Counted from the first letter of the stretch, positions 10,322 through 22,510 are shown. The stretch is DNA of 64,000 nt from Plantago major (GCA_026545765.1 CM048844.1:6202524-6266523); one strand, 5' to 3'. Notes: generated by a model not told the origin, from the letters alone. A program made the numbers and translations.

Positions 10322-12684
10322 TCACCAAGAAGAACGGGGGGTGTCTTTTCTGAAGTTACTTAAAAAGTGGGGTGTTACATTTACAGAAGTGATGGCATCC
10401 ATGAAAGATCTTATACGCGTTGGATCCTTCTGTATACCATCTGGACCACATATACCGCTGCTGACATCTACTCCATGAGGTCTCAGAGTCCAAAGAGCTT
10501 CATATACATTTTCGGGCGTAATTCCCCCTGCCAAGAGCCATCCTCCCTTGCTTCTCATGCGTGGTCGCTCAAACTTGGACCAGTTAAAACCTTTTCCACT
10601 GCAAGCATGACCAGATTTTATTTTATTTTTGCCAAATGCTGCGTAGCTTTACAAGTTTCACAATTAATTATGGAACTTTGAAAGAAATATATTTAAAGCA
10701 AGTTAATGAGCACGTAATCGGAATTTAAATTCTTTGCTGCATTTGAAATGAAAAGAAGAAACAAAAAGGACCCAAGGAATGTCATATGTACAGAAGACTA
10801 GTTTTACCTGCCACCTTTGGCACTATCCACAAGGATCCAGTCAGCTTGAGAACATTCTTCGTCAGTGATAGAATTCTGAAGACTGCCATCCTCATTCACA
10901 TGAAGAACATATATAACTCGATTATCTTGCACGGTCATTTTGAAAGTATCTCGAGAACCGTTACCATGAAGCTGCGTTGCATAACACACATAGGAAGTCA
11001 AGAGTCTATAGAACGGAATCAGAATGCATACTGTATCTTAGCTAGAAGTGCTAAAGTAGAGCTAGTCCAGGGTGTATTGATAACAAAAGGCTTCCTCGCA
11101 ATGTACTGATATAGCTCATGACCAGGACTGACAAGTTTAGGTGTGGCTTGCAGGAGCTCTTTGAAGAAGCTAAGCTTCAAAGCCAGTTTATGCAACTAAG
11201 AACTATGGCTTCTGCTTAACTTTTCCTAAAGAATATAAGCAAGTGCCAGAAAATTAAAGTGTTCGGTCCTTATAGAACCTGCTTAGGGTGCTTTCAAGAT
11301 CCGGCACAAACACCCTTTACCCAAATTGGTCTGCTTCTCAAAGTGACCTACTAAACAGTGATATCATTTCTGTCAGTTGAACCATCTTAATGTAACAGCT
11401 TTAAACGTATCGACAAGATTGATATGAGCTGGGAAGAATTGAAATATGGATAATGCTGATGAGAAAGGCACTAACTTGCACATATCCAAGTCCCGCTTCA
11501 TCAGAAGCAATTAATATAGTATCTGCATCATCATCTACAAATACTCCAACAGGCTCCGCTCCATATTCCCTTGAGACTTTTGATATTTCTTTCGCAACAT
11601 TCAGTGAGACTGACCGTTTAAAGTTGGGAGACATTATCATCCCAATAAAATTTGCCCCAGCTTCTGCTGCCAAAGCAGCATCCTTGGCTGAAGTGATTCC
11701 ACACATTTTTACCAAGGGTAAAAAGTTTCCCTGTGTGGTATCAACGGAACAAACTATGAAGGAGTGGTTTGATATGCCTTTTCTTTTCAGCTTTGAAAAT
11801 GTTACGTGGCTTGAAAATTGCACTTCCTTCCATCGTAAACCTACATGGATGCCACAGGTAGCAAGTCAAATTTCTATTCCAAATTTAACATGCCGAAGTA
11901 GATTCAAGTTATCTACCAAGGAAACACATAGAACATATAACCCACATGACAATGCTGGCAGTGGGATAAATAGCCGATCATATACCTCCACAAGATTGTC
12001 AGCAAGATCCTAAAGAAACTGTCTAGACTAGCACGGAGAGGGAAATATGTTCACAGCGCAGTTGCTGCAATCGACTCGAGAAGACCTTGCATCCAAGCTT
12101 AGTTTAGCAAAAATTCAAAATGTCTACAATCTAGCACCAATCCTAACTTTTTACAGCCTATATAACTATCGGTTTGAATATGCATTCTTCTCTGGCTAAA
12201 TACAACGTCAGCAATCAGGCCTTTAGTTTTAGCATCAAATACAGCTCCGAAAATTCAACAACATATATTCTAGTTTATATGTAATCAGGATAGCTACATC
12301 AACAAGCTAGTTTGAACTAAAATACTCCTAAAAATAATCTATCTATCTGCCAAAGCATATGCATTCACACATTCTGCTAATAAAGAACTCATAGTTGGAA
12401 TCCTAATTAATTTCACAGCACCAGAAGGAGCGACAAAAATATGATAAAGATTGTAACTTTCTAAAAATTGATCAAGAACAACAACGATTTCCACGTTACC
12501 TGGACATTTCTTTGAAGTAAACAATCCAGGTCGAAGTTGATTTCCAACGTGGTTACCTGAAAAAAATATTACAGAACACAGAATTAAGCAAACGTTTCTT
12601 CCCAAACGAGGTAACAGGTTTGAGTCAGGAATTTTCACAAGCACCTGGTGAGCAGCAGAAAGGCGTGTTTGGATACATTTCCAT
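10322..12684 (-). CDS. PAI1: Phosphoribosylanthranilate isomerase, plastid (PAI/TRP1 type)
   Basis: Third step of tryptophan synthesis: isomerises N-(5-phosphoribosyl)anthranilate to CdRP in the plastid. Inferred exons in transcript order: 12684-12645, 11840-11476, 10971-10808 and 10598-10322, giving 846 nt or 281 residues (the Arabidopsis protein has about 275). The TIM-barrel motifs are clear: [20 protein letters not shown] with the catalytic-type Cys, [31 protein letters not shown] with the catalytic Asp, then [16 protein letters not shown] and [10 protein letters not shown]. Exons 2-4 are secure. Exon 1 ([13 protein letters not shown]) is inferred: it has a CCAG|GTGC donor, its phase fits, and exon 2 lacks an upstream ATG. 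The C-terminus carries about ten extra residues beyond the usual end. Codons before LVKMCGIT form a basic, Ser-rich transit peptide. Confidence 0.92.
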
Positions 12685-12770
12685 TCACTCTTCACTCGGA
12701 CATTTTTTGCAGAATTTGCCCCTTTTGTATATTGATTGGACGAAATAGCTTATTCTTGGTCCTCCTTTTC

Positions 12771-12840
12771 TGGGCCTATTTACTCTAGTCTAATTCGGAA
12801 CTTATAGCCCAATTCTTCAAATCCCATTACCCAATGGGCT
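12771..12840 (-). promoter_or_regulatory. Site II (TGGGCY) cluster upstream of the PAI gene
   Basis: TGGGCC at 12771-12776, AGCCCA at 12806-12811 and TGGGCT at 12835-12840 lie 90-160 bp upstream of the inferred start. Such TCP-binding site II elements are common in promoters of growth-related plant genes. Binding is inferred. Confidence 0.45.
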
Positions 12841-12861
12841 TACCAGTATTTATCGCTCAAG

Positions 12862-13784
12862 TTGAATTTTCCGACCAAGAAGTTGATATCCGGTTTGGCA
12901 GGTGAAATATGTTTTCAACCGGGTGCCTCATTAATTTCATACACTATGTGGTTAACAATGTTTATAAAAACTCATAAACCTTGCTTGCGTATAATTTTGC
13001 AAAAAGTATTGTTGGCATCAATGACCTCGCCCTCTTTAGTTTGTTTCGATTCGAAGTAGGCCTTGCCTTGGAAGTGGCTGGGTTCGTGTAGTGAAGATGG
13101 TGCAAGTCTGGCCCAAAGAGTCTCCAGAGGTTATAGTCCAACATGTGAGTTGGACAAGCCCATAGTAACCCAAAGCTAAGGATCCAATTCATTTGGGGCT
13201 AATAATATAATTAATTACACCTTTTATCATACTTTTACTCTTTGCAATAAGCAAAGTTAGGTGAACGACAAATACTTTTTAAGCATCTTACTTAAATGAT
13301 TATCAACCAAAAAAAGAATAATCCAGTGACCACTCATTAATGAGGGTGATTTAGGTCACCAATCAGCCACAACCCGAAACACTCGGGTCACTTGATAATC
13401 CATACTGAGTGGTCTAATCAAACTGGAACCTTAATAATCGGGATTAAAAATAAACATGGTTACCCATTGTGTTTTGTCGTATAGGAATGAGTGGAGGAGA
13501 AAAAGTTGGAGGTGGATTGAGATAATGGAGTGGATTGATCATCTTGTTTGTGTGGTGCAGATAAAGATGGAGAATAAAGTTGTACTTGTACACTAAGCTA
13601 CCCTTGTTGGGCGGCTATACAATACCTCAACGAACCAATTATTTAACTTATTTGGGCCCCACACGCTGAATATTCATTTCAACATTTATTTCATGGGCTT
13701 CTTTCCTATGACACCCCTGAACTAATAAATTAATCGCTCAATTCTGGTCTCAATTTTCTATTGAACTCAATGCCGATATTTACA
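12862..13784. other. Spacer, nothing firm
   Basis: No supported gene. At about 13326-13415 a GACCACTCA motif faces an inverted TGAGTGGTC, suggesting a very small fold-back relic, but there is no convincing target-site duplication. Confidence 0.4.
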
Positions 13785-13879
13785 GGTTGTTTGGCAATTG
13801 ATTAAAATCATGAAAATCAGATTAAAATAGATGTTTTTAATCAGGTTTTGTTAATTTTAATCGATTGTCAAACAATCAC
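13785..13879. repeat. Fold-back repeat with ~45-bp arms (MITE-like)
   Basis: The left arm GGTTGTTTGGCAATTGATTA is mirrored by the inverted right arm GATTGTTTGACAATCGATTA, and pairing continues through ATTAAAAT and GATTAAAA. The whole is about 94 bp and would form a long imperfect hairpin. It may be a tiny MITE; no target-site duplication was established. Confidence 0.6.
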
Positions 13880-16800
13880 TGAATTTTCCTATTTCTAATA
13901 AGAGGTTCCCCATTGATGATAAATTAGTTGTGATGTAGGGTAAAGACCGATAAGTCAACAGTCTAAGTTTCGGCCTGAAGTAGTTTGTTTAGAGCTTAGG
14001 AACAGAGTAATAGTTCGCCAAAGTTCGGTCAAAGGTCCCCAGTCAGATAGTCCGTCACTAGTAATGGATCCTTTTCCAACTGTATGGTCCGTCTGATGTT
14101 ATGGTCCGTCGCTGGTTAACTTGGAAGATTGGAAGAATAATAGAAGGTGCATTTTAAGCCAAGATGTTGACTAAGATTCAACAATTTAGGAAATGATCAG
14201 TGCTCTAATCTCTAAACTTATAGAGTGGAATATTGCGAAGTAGTTGATTACCATTATGAGGAGTAAATGCTCCGGGATGTATCGACACGTCAGAATTCTT
14301 CCATGGTATGTGGTATTTACACGTATTCTAAATGGCCATGTTTAGGTCATGCCTAAACTCATCACGTGTTCAGAGATGGCCCCCTGTAGCTCTATAGTCG
14401 GACTTTTTAGGGTCGGACCCAGTTGTAGCCATGTGTAAGGCATGAATCTGTACACCTTAAAGTTAAGGTTGTCCGATATAGGAGATGTGGGGATCGGACG
14501 GGCCCGCTACTCCCATTCGAACTTTAGTCTGGTGAGTCTTATTGAAGATGCTAGCCATGGACTTGTTGTTTGCTGACGGTGGACTCGATGAAGGGACAAG
14601 GCAGAGACGCCCTAAGTCGCCTTAATCCGAATTTGTTCGGGATCGGACTTAAAGGTACATATCAAGTTGTAATATTAGCATCGTCTAATATGGATACAAA
14701 TCATTTGTCCAGTTAAAAGTGAGGTGTCGAAGACTAAAACCAATAAGGAGTGAATATCTCGATTTCAAACGGTCGGGTCTTGGAACGTGACGGTACAAAT
14801 TGATTTTCAAAATTAGAGATCAATTAATTTAATGATACTGTTGTATGGTCAGTCCGGATATGAGATGATGGGTTTTGTACTGTTGGTTGGAACAAGAGCG
14901 TGTTTTTTCTTCATAAGAGTCAGAGCCAACTCATTTCCAGACATGTTCTCTAGTGTTTCTTTCAATTTAGTTACTCAATTACACACAACTGATGCAGCTC
15001 AACTGTTCTCATATATGTATTCAAAATTTGGTGGCTCCCCACATATTAAGTTTACATTCCAATGATATCTTGTTTGTTGTAACCGGTCACAAGTGCAGTG
15101 CGTGTATCATTGTAAAATTACAGTTGTTAATTTGTGCTTATGTCCTAAATTTTCGTGATAGATGAAAATCATGTTAAGTCAAGTAATTAAACTTGATTGA
15201 TGATTAATCATCATGTACGACATATTCAAACTCTCCCGTGGTAGCTGTGCTAGGGATTCAAACCTCCCACCATATTATGTGCTTGTCTAGTTTATAATTT
15301 ATACGGTATAGAGTGCCCTAGCTATTACACTTTCTATAATATTATAAACTGAACCTAATTCATTGTGCTTAGAGAATAATACAACAAAGCAGAGGAATTA
15401 TTCATCACATTACCGTGTGCAACTTTTTATGTGTTTGACGGTCACGAAAGTAGTAGTGTTACTTGTGGAATTTAAGTAAAGTAGATTGTAAAGATCTCAA
15501 TTTTAAGCATGCGTTTTTGTCAGGTTTCTTTCAAATTCCCCATTTCACTTTATAACTCCCAGATTAAGAATAATATCTAGTAAAAGTGAAGTTGGAGAAT
15601 AATAATTTGTAGTGGATGATGATCATACTTTGTTTAATTTGCCCACCTGCCTATTTTTAGCTGTGGATGTACAGTGACTTCCACGAGTTAATTAGCTAGT
15701 TAACAATCATCCTAGGCTCATGAAGAAAACTAAATTTTAAAAGTTAAATTGGTAGTTAGAAGTTAATTTAAATTTAAAATTTGGTTTTAAATATAGGTGT
15801 TTATGAATTAAATTAAAAATTTAAATTGGTATTTTGTAAAATGACATAAAATTGCATTACTCTTGTTTTTCTTGTCTTTAACCTTTCTTATCGTATTATT
15901 ATTCTATAGTTTTTTAAATAATAATATATCATATTTTGTCCAATAATTATAATATATATTTAATGTATTTTACATCGCCACTTTAATAACATCATCAAAA
16001 TTATCAGAAGTTGAAAGAAATAATCGTTGAGCATTTTAACTTAGTAATGAAAAAAATCAGTATTTGATGTGTACTATATGTATGCATTTTAAAGAGGTGC
16101 GGATACATTAATCCTTATGCTAGTTGCAAAAAAGTACACAAAATGTATAACAAATGATCCAACAATATAAAATATAAGTTGAGAATTCTAATGACATTCC
16201 GGTTTACAAAAAGATGGTTTCTTATTTTCTTCATTCTAATTTAGGTTATTATAGGTTAGGAATATTTTCGGAATGAAAAAGATAAGAAACTCCTTTAAAA
16301 AAAAAACTATATTGACTAGCTTCTTTCTTTAAATTTTCCAAATTTTTTTCTAATTTCCAAATTGGTTAAAAAGATTCAATAACGAATTTTTTATTAGTCG
16401 ATGGTCGAAAAAAGTTTCGCTGAAAAATTTGTAAAACAGAGCCATAATGTTTAGTGTATGCCTTTTAAACTAAAGAATAGCTTCACCGATATCCTAAAGA
16501 TCTAATACAAGGACAGGACAAATATTACATTACAATCCGAGCAAACGAGGTCAACATACAATGTTTGTAGTTATTTTAACTGTCTCGCTTCAAACATTAT
16601 CCACTTGTACGACATTCATCTGTAAATTCGATTCGGGTTGAGTTATGGAGTTGATGAATAACTAAACTAGAGTTGATTTTCAAAATTTATCATTGGTATT
16701 AAGTTGTGATATTTATAGTGTTAATATTTTGAGCTTTTAAGTTAATGAATAGTAAATCAATTCGAGTGGCACAGTGCAGAGCTGAGACAACAAACATAAA

Positions 16801-17450
16801 AAATCGATAAAACTCAATTCGAGTTGATAATAAAAATTTGTTTTTGGTGTTAAAGTTGTGACATTTAGAGTATAATATGTATGCGGCTGTGGGTTTTCTT
16901 AGAGATAAACGTCTAAATATATTTAGTTATTTTGCATTACGATGCTATACTACTACTATATAGGAGTATGATCCAAACAGAAGAAAAAAAGAAGTCGTCT
17001 CAGCATGAGTCATAGTGATGGAATTGTTCAATACTTCAATAGTAGAATATTATTCAAGATAGTTCCATTTTTCTGAGTTTTCGGAATAAGATTGTGACAC
17101 CTAGAAGAACTATAAACAAGATTGATTCATAAAATTCCAAAATACATTCAGAAAAATTCAACAGCATAAAATAAGAACAAAGAAAAAGAACCAAACAGGT
17201 TGCATGTTTATTGAAGATTACATAAATTTCCTGGTTTTCTTGCCTCTAGATTCCTCTACTATGAGGAGATGAAAAAAGAAACAAATTAAAAAATATCATT
17301 CCAAGAAGTCTAATCTTTCTAAATCTTGGAAGTAATATCTGGATTCTGGATCAGTCAATCTCCCAAGAAAGGAACTTTGATGAGTAGTTAGTTCCTCCCT
17401 TTCAGTCTATAGTCTAAACAATATAGTAACTTGTATCATCAATAAGAATC
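13880..17450. other. Long spacer, including a GC-richer repeat-like block
   Basis: Between about 13930 and 14720 the sequence is richer in G+C, with recurring GTCGG/CCGTC words (for example GTCGGACCC near 14413 and GATCGGAC near 14491). It looks like a degraded interspersed repeat, but no coding domain or paired ends are visible. The rest is very AT-rich. At 16620-16860 a roughly 180-bp-spaced pair of GAGTTGAT...TTAAGTTGTGA segments suggests an old duplication. Confidence 0.4.
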
Positions 17451-17530
17451 TGAAAGAATATCATATCAACTTATGTAAAAGATCAAGTTGAAGTTGAAGA
17501 AGAAACCACTTGTTGCTGCTGTTATGCTGC

Positions 17531-19441
17531 TTAGGCCACCATCTGCTCTTGCTCTATGTACAATTGATCAACCCACTGTGGCATCATGTCTCCATCTTTC
17601 ACCATTGAATTCACCCATGACACATCCTGCTCGTTTTCTGGTGGATTTGCGACACCAGGTGGGGTGCCGTTGCCACTTCGGAAACCAAAAGAAGCCGACT
17701 TCCTGAGCTTGTTAACCTCGTCGCCGCTGAAGCCCCAGTCTACCTTCCCATCCGGAGAGCCCCATTCGGGTAGTTTTGATGGCATTGGGCCTTGAGATGT
17801 GGCAGATCGGTAGTGACCTCCACTGCGGTCCACAAAGCTTTGGCTGCGTTTGGCGAAGGCCGAAGATCTTGAATTCATAACAGCTGCAGCTACTGCAGCG
17901 GATGAGTCAAACCCGTATGCTGGTTTTCGGCCAGGTGAGGAGGAAATGTTGGAAGGATAACTTGCACGAAGCTGATTCATGTTCTGGTTCATGTTTTGTC
18001 GCATTTGAAGGCCGGTAGGTGAACCAATTGGGTTGTTATTCATCCTTGGTGAGAGACCCTGCAATTGAGATAACAGCGATGGATCGATCGATCCAAAAAC
18101 ATCATCAAGGTTGGTCGGTTTTAACTCCCCCATTCTTCCGTATGGGGAAGAGAGGCTCGCCATCTCCTCCACCATTTGCTGCCTTTGTTGTTGTTGGGTT
18201 CGGATTCTCTGCAATCCAAGCAACTCCATATCCAATTCAACATCTCTTGCACTCAATGACGTCTTGAGCCGACTGCCTGGGAGGTTCAATACCGGAGGAG
18301 TAAGGTTCACCTTATTTTGCCACATGTTTCCACCCATGGGAGACGAGCAAGTGATTGGAGGAGACATTGGTGCAGTAGGCGAAGAATTGGGAATCATCAT
18401 AGAAGGCGAACCAAGAGACAACGGGCTTAGTGTAGTCATATCCAACGAGTTAACTGAATACGACTTCGGGGAAGGCATGGCTGACCCGGTAGAAGGGTAC
18501 AAAGGACGCAACTCTTCTGTTTTGTGAGCAAAGAAACAAACTTTCCTAGAGCAACCGGTCTCGTCCTTGCAGAGCCGGGTTCTGTACTGAGCTGGATGAA
18601 GCCACGACTCGAAAACACCGTGTGCATACTCGCAACCATCACCTTTCGCACAAGTTCCCTTCTTGAACTCAGGGCACGGTACACAAGTGTAGTGGTACTT
18701 CCTCGGATCACGCCTCCTCGCGTTCTCACCAGGATGAACAAAAGGGCACTCCGTCCAATCGTGAGAGTATGCACGAGAACACGGCTTCACCTTGAAGCTA
18801 TACATCCTGAACTCATCAGTACCATACAATCCATCATTAATATCCGGCAAAGACACATCGATCGGATACTCTTTCTTCACCATCTTGCTTCCCTCTTCCT
18901 CCTCAACACCACACCCCTCCAAGCTAATCCCATTCAACAGCATCTCCAACGTCTTCCTCTTCATATTGTTTGAAAACTTCACACAAGGAGCAATCAGATC
19001 ACCAGGTTTCTTCCCATTAGCATCAACAGCATTGATATCTTCACCAGCTTCAATCAAGATCTTCACAGTTTCAACCGAAGACCACGAACCACCAGCCGCA
19101 GCACAGTGAAGAGCCGTAGCTCCATCCGACCCACAAGCCCTATTGACATCAACCTTTCCAGTTTGGATCACATAGCTCAAAACATCTACACTTCCATAAA
19201 GAGATGCAATCATGATAGGGCTCCTTTCCTCAAACCCCATCTGCTTTGAACCAAAAGCCCTCCCATACCAAAAGCTCAACTCATCAACATCACAGCCTCT
19301 CTCCTCCACTTCATACTTCAAACCAGCCAAATCATCTACTGCTGCCAATTCAAGCAACTTTGAACACCTTTTGTGCAAAACCCCTCCCTTTTGTTCCATT
19401 TTTAAATCAACAACAGGGTTGTTCTTGGAACCACTACACAT
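17531..19441 (-). CDS. Ankyrin-repeat CCCH tandem zinc-finger protein (SZF1/SZF2, AtC3H47/29 type)
   Basis: Single coding exon of 636 residues. The ATG at 19441 is chosen because the family begins MCSG. Codons further upstream follow a splice acceptor (TCTCCAG ending at 19446) and are intronic. Ankyrin-like repeats cover residues 74-150 (EERSPIMIASLYG, VNRACGSDGATALHCAAAGG). The plant RR-TZF region follows: a C-x5-H-x5-C-x3-H motif from C221, then C256-x7-C-x5-C-x3-H274 and C291-x5-C-x4-C-x3-H306. The rest is Ser/Pro/Met/Gln-rich, with SARDVELDMELLGL (possible export signal) and a conserved end, DVSWVNSMVKDG. Relatives shuttle between nucleus and cytoplasmic granules and act in salt, ABA and elicitor responses; the specific role here is inferred. 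Confidence 0.95.
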   Translation of the reverse strand: MCSGSKNNPVVDLKMEQKGGVLHKRCSKLLELAAVDDLAGLKYEVEERGCDVDELSFWYGRAFGSKQMGFEERSPIMIASLYGSVDVLSYVIQTGKVDVNRACGSDGATALHCAAAGGSWSSVETVKILIEAGEDINAVDANGKKPGDLIAPCVKFSNNMKRKTLEMLLNGISLEGCGVEEEEGSKMVKKEYPIDVSLPDINDGLYGTDEFRMYSFKVKPCSRAYSHDWTECPFVHPGENARRRDPRKYHYTCVPCPEFKKGTCAKGDGCEYAHGVFESWLHPAQYRTRLCKDETGCSRKVCFFAHKTEELRPLYPSTGSAMPSPKSYSVNSLDMTTLSPLSLGSPSMMIPNSSPTAPMSPPITCSSPMGGNMWQNKVNLTPPVLNLPGSRLKTSLSARDVELDMELLGLQRIRTQQQQRQQMVEEMASLSSPYGRMGELKPTNLDDVFGSIDPSLLSQLQGLSPRMNNNPIGSPTGLQMRQNMNQNMNQLRASYPSNISSSPGRKPAYGFDSSAAVAAAVMNSRSSAFAKRSQSFVDRSGGHYRSATSQGPMPSKLPEWGSPDGKVDWGFSGDEVNKLRKSASFGFRSGNGTPPGVANPPENEQDVSWVNSMVKDGDMMPQWVDQLYIEQEQMVA

Positions 19442-19445
19442 CAAT

Positions 19446-19754
19446 CTGGAGAATAAAACACAGTAACCCAGAAATGAATAAACTCCCAGATCAATGAATG
19501 AAAATCTTGATTTCAACAACCAAACTTATAACTTATAAGTATAGTATTATTACTAGTAATAAATTGATTTCATATCCACATCCGGCTGTACTCTACATAA
19601 AACAAATAATTTCCCTAATTTCAATGACTTATTCCAGCACATACACAACTTGGATTAACAAAATCAAGAAAGAACCGGCATCATAAATGCATTGAAGTCT
19701 CAACAAGACAATAACTTTCATAAACAGCAGTAAAAATTGAGTCTTTAACCGTAC
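19446..19754 (-). other. 5'-UTR intron of the CCCH zinc-finger gene
   Basis: The donor ACAG|GTACGG (exon ends at 19755) and acceptor TTCTCCAG|ATTG (exon resumes at 19445) bracket 309 bases of non-coding sequence just before the ATG. A leader intron in this position explains the open codons upstream of MCSG. Confidence 0.65.
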
Positions 19755-19885
19755 CTGTAACGAAATGATGCAGATCTTTGAAGTGGATTTACTGTAGAGT
19801 GAGAGGCAAAGGAGATTTTGAGATGTGTGTTTTGGAGCCTGGTGTAGTTGTGAAAGGTAAGGAGCGTATGAGGTGAGTGAGTGTG

Positions 19886-19900
19886 TGTATATATATTTGG
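19886..19900 (-). promoter_or_regulatory. TATA box of the CCCH zinc-finger gene
   Basis: On the minus strand CCAAATATATATACACAC lies about 130 bp upstream of the leader-intron donor at 19755, a suitable place for a TATA element. Transcription would begin near 19860. Confidence 0.6.
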
Positions 19901-20051
19901 AGAAAAATGCAATGAAAAAGAGGTAAATTGAATTTTCTGCAGAGGAATGAAGGAGGAAAGTGTCGAGAGTTTCTCTTCTTGATAGTAGTATCTTTTTGTT
20001 TTTCTGTTTTTAATTGGTAGTAATTGATTTATGGATATCTTTTTCTCAATT

Positions 20052-20063
20052 AGTCAAAGTCAA
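20052..20063 (-). promoter_or_regulatory. Paired W-boxes upstream of the CCCH zinc-finger gene
   Basis: On the minus strand TTGACTTTGACT holds two adjacent TTGACY W-boxes about 160 bp upstream of the TATA box. WRKY factors bind such pairs. This fits the elicitor- and stress-induced expression known for SZF1/SZF2, but binding here is inferred. Confidence 0.5.
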
Positions 20064-20555
20064 ATCTTCAAAGAGTGTGGGGTCATTTGTTGTCATACCC
20101 CTTCTGTGTCTTACTGGTTCCATTTTAAAATGCAAATGCAAATTGAAATGCAGATGCAAATGAAATTGAAATGAGACCCAAATTCAGATGCAATTCAAAT
20201 TGGCTTTGATTTGATCACTAAAAATTAGTGGTTTTAATAATGTGGCAGAAAGGGTCCAGAGGAATCTGATATATTATTGTTATGAGAATAAATAATTTTA
20301 CCTGAGTGACCATCCTAGGGATCGTAACTATTAGAGAAGCTGAAATATACGGATAAACATTAGAATTGTAGTCACAAATAAATTTATAACTATGTTAACT
20401 CACTTTGTATTAGTTTTCACGTTTGTTATACAAATAAAATTTATATTGAATCACTATTTCATTTATATAAAGTCGAATTATCATTCATACATTAAAAGGT
20501 TTGTCAAAATAATTATGTTAAAGTAATATGCGAAACGGTATCTAGATAAATCATA

Positions 20556-20804
20556 CTCCCTCCGTCCCGCATAAATTTATATATTTGTCATTTTTAGCCG
20601 TCTCACATAACTTCATACGTTACCAAAAAGGGAAGTTACCCCACACCCAACAAATAATAAACAATCTCAACTTTAAATTCAAATTACACCTTTTACCTAT
20701 AAAAGTACATTTTTTTTATTTTTTCTATATTTTATTATTATGTTTACTTTTCACATAAATTGCACGTTAACCCTAATGTATGAAGTTCTCTGAAACGTAG
20801 GGAG
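20556..20804. mobile_element. Stowaway-like MITE
   Basis: The left end CTCCCTCCGTCCCGCATAAA and the inverted right end CTCCCTACGTTTCAGAGAAC are bounded by TA on each side (20554-20555 and 20805-20806). It is 249 bp long, AT-rich and non-coding, like the copy at 1687. Confidence 0.85.
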
Positions 20805-20806
20805 TA

Positions 20807-22240
20807 ATGCAGATCCCTTTCGAACTAGAGTAGATAACTATAGAATAAAATAAAATAGAAAGCAACGATTATAACGGGTTTCTTCGTCACGTGTGGGGTT
20901 CACCGGATTAGAATCTTTAAAAAATCACTGCCGGCCTAATGAGCATGGGTCATGACTCATCACTTGTTTTTCTAGAAATTTTAGAGTCGATTTAGGCGTT
21001 GCACCAATCAAAGTAGAATCTGATAAATGTAGTGTAGTGTTTTCTTTTCTTTTCAGTGTTTTCTTTGTCACTTGTTTGAACTTTGATGTTCATTATTTAG
21101 AGCGAAAGATGAAAAGATTGCGATAAATGTAAGAACCGATCCCATCTCGATGATAAAGAGTTAAATAGAATCTGCGAATAAGAATTTTGTAGCTAGGTAG
21201 ATTGTGAACCAGAATTTGTTAACACTTCTTCATCAGCAATTTAAACTCGATTTTAATTTAATATTCCATATTCATTTTATTTAAATTGCAAATTTATTTC
21301 AATTATCACTTCTACCCTACTCAATTTTAATTGTGTCTTACGTATTTCTATTTAGGTTGCAACTTTTATTCACTTTTACACTTTAAATTTTTATTTATTT
21401 CAAACACAATTAAAATTTAATTATTATTCATCAGTTCAAACTCAAATTAAATTTTGTCATGCGAAACAACCTATTGAAACTCATAATTCATTCTTTTTTT
21501 GCCATCCTAAACCTTATTCCACATTCCAAGTGTTACAACACGAGTAATTCATTATTTTTTTGCCATTTGTATTGGTTGTTTTAACTCAAAAATGATACGA
21601 CGTCGCATGTTATATCCCTCTAATCCAATAATAACTTCCAGGTGGGTTAAATACTAATAGTATTTAATTGCTTCAATCATTTCAACAATTACCTAAAAAA
21701 AAAAAATTCTTCCAAAATTTATAAATATAAAAATATACAACACTAAAAAAGACACATTATGTAATGTAACGTCTAAAGTTTTAAGAAATGTTAAACGAGT
21801 TGAGAATGATTACAACAAAATGCACATGTATTTTATTTGCGAATCAATCCATAAAAACTTAAAAGTTAAACATGCGAACAATATTTTGTTACAGTAGAGT
21901 CATCATATCAGCCGAAGAGCAGTCAATAATTAATCGCGTCAGCCTTTGCGGGTATACCCATTTCTATTTGAAAATCACAACCATAACTAACTAGGGGATG
22001 GCTAACTTTAGTACGATCTAAACCATTGAATCTTCTTCAGATTTGGTCTCAACCTTTCATTTTTTTATTAATGCGACGCGTTGTCGCATTGTTGCATAAT
22101 GATGTCGTACTAAGTCGCGGTCAATTACTTACACACCTTTTAGTTCTTAAACTTTACATAATATACCCAAAATAATTAAAAATCAACTTTACATAAATTA
22201 AAAATTTCACAAAACACCAATTTTACATTTAAAAGAATTA
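20807..22240. other. Spacer, no gene
   Basis: AT-rich sequence. A CACGTG G-box/ABRE core lies at 20888-20893, about 1 kb upstream of the CCCH gene. Around 22060-22130 short GTCGCATTG words recur. No coding region is supported. Confidence 0.45.
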
Positions 22241-22259
22241 AAAATAATAAAGAGGACCA

Positions 22260-22510
22260 GAGCTACGGTGAAGTTCCGACCACTTCATCGGAGCTCCAGT
22301 GAAGTCGAGCTTGGTTCCACCATAGAAGCTCAGCGAGCTTCGAGATCTGGAAGCTCCATTGTTGGCATGGGGGAAGCTCAGCGAGCTCCCACAACCATGG
22401 AAGCTCGATTGAGCTTAATCGAGCTTCCATGGTTGAGCAAGAAATTTGCAGATTTGCATTTGAGTGTGCCGGAGCTCCGGTGGATGTGGTGGCGGAGTTG
22501 GTGGTGTAAT
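22260..22510. repeat. GAAGCTC-rich palindromic block
   Basis: A GC-rich island in AT-rich DNA. The words GAAGCTC and GAGCTTC recur about ten times on both strands, and a 44-base hairpin with 19-bp perfect arms sits at 22392-22435. The 81-codon open frame across it is low in complexity and not credible as a gene. The flanks at about 22000 and 22720 share a weak TGGCTA...TA inverted match, so it may be the core of a TIR element. Confidence 0.55.

Noticed and set aside
12339-12695. 118-codon minus-strand frame as a separate gene
   Set aside because: It lies across the inferred first exon and first intron of PAI and has no recognisable domain.
13930-14720. GC-richer block as a possible solo long terminal repeat
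   Set aside because: No paired ends, target-site duplication or recognisable internal parts; left as an unclassified repeat-like stretch.
18436-18774. Minus- and plus-strand frames overlapping the zinc-finger coding region
   Set aside because: They overlap a highly conserved CCCH coding exon in other frames and match no family.
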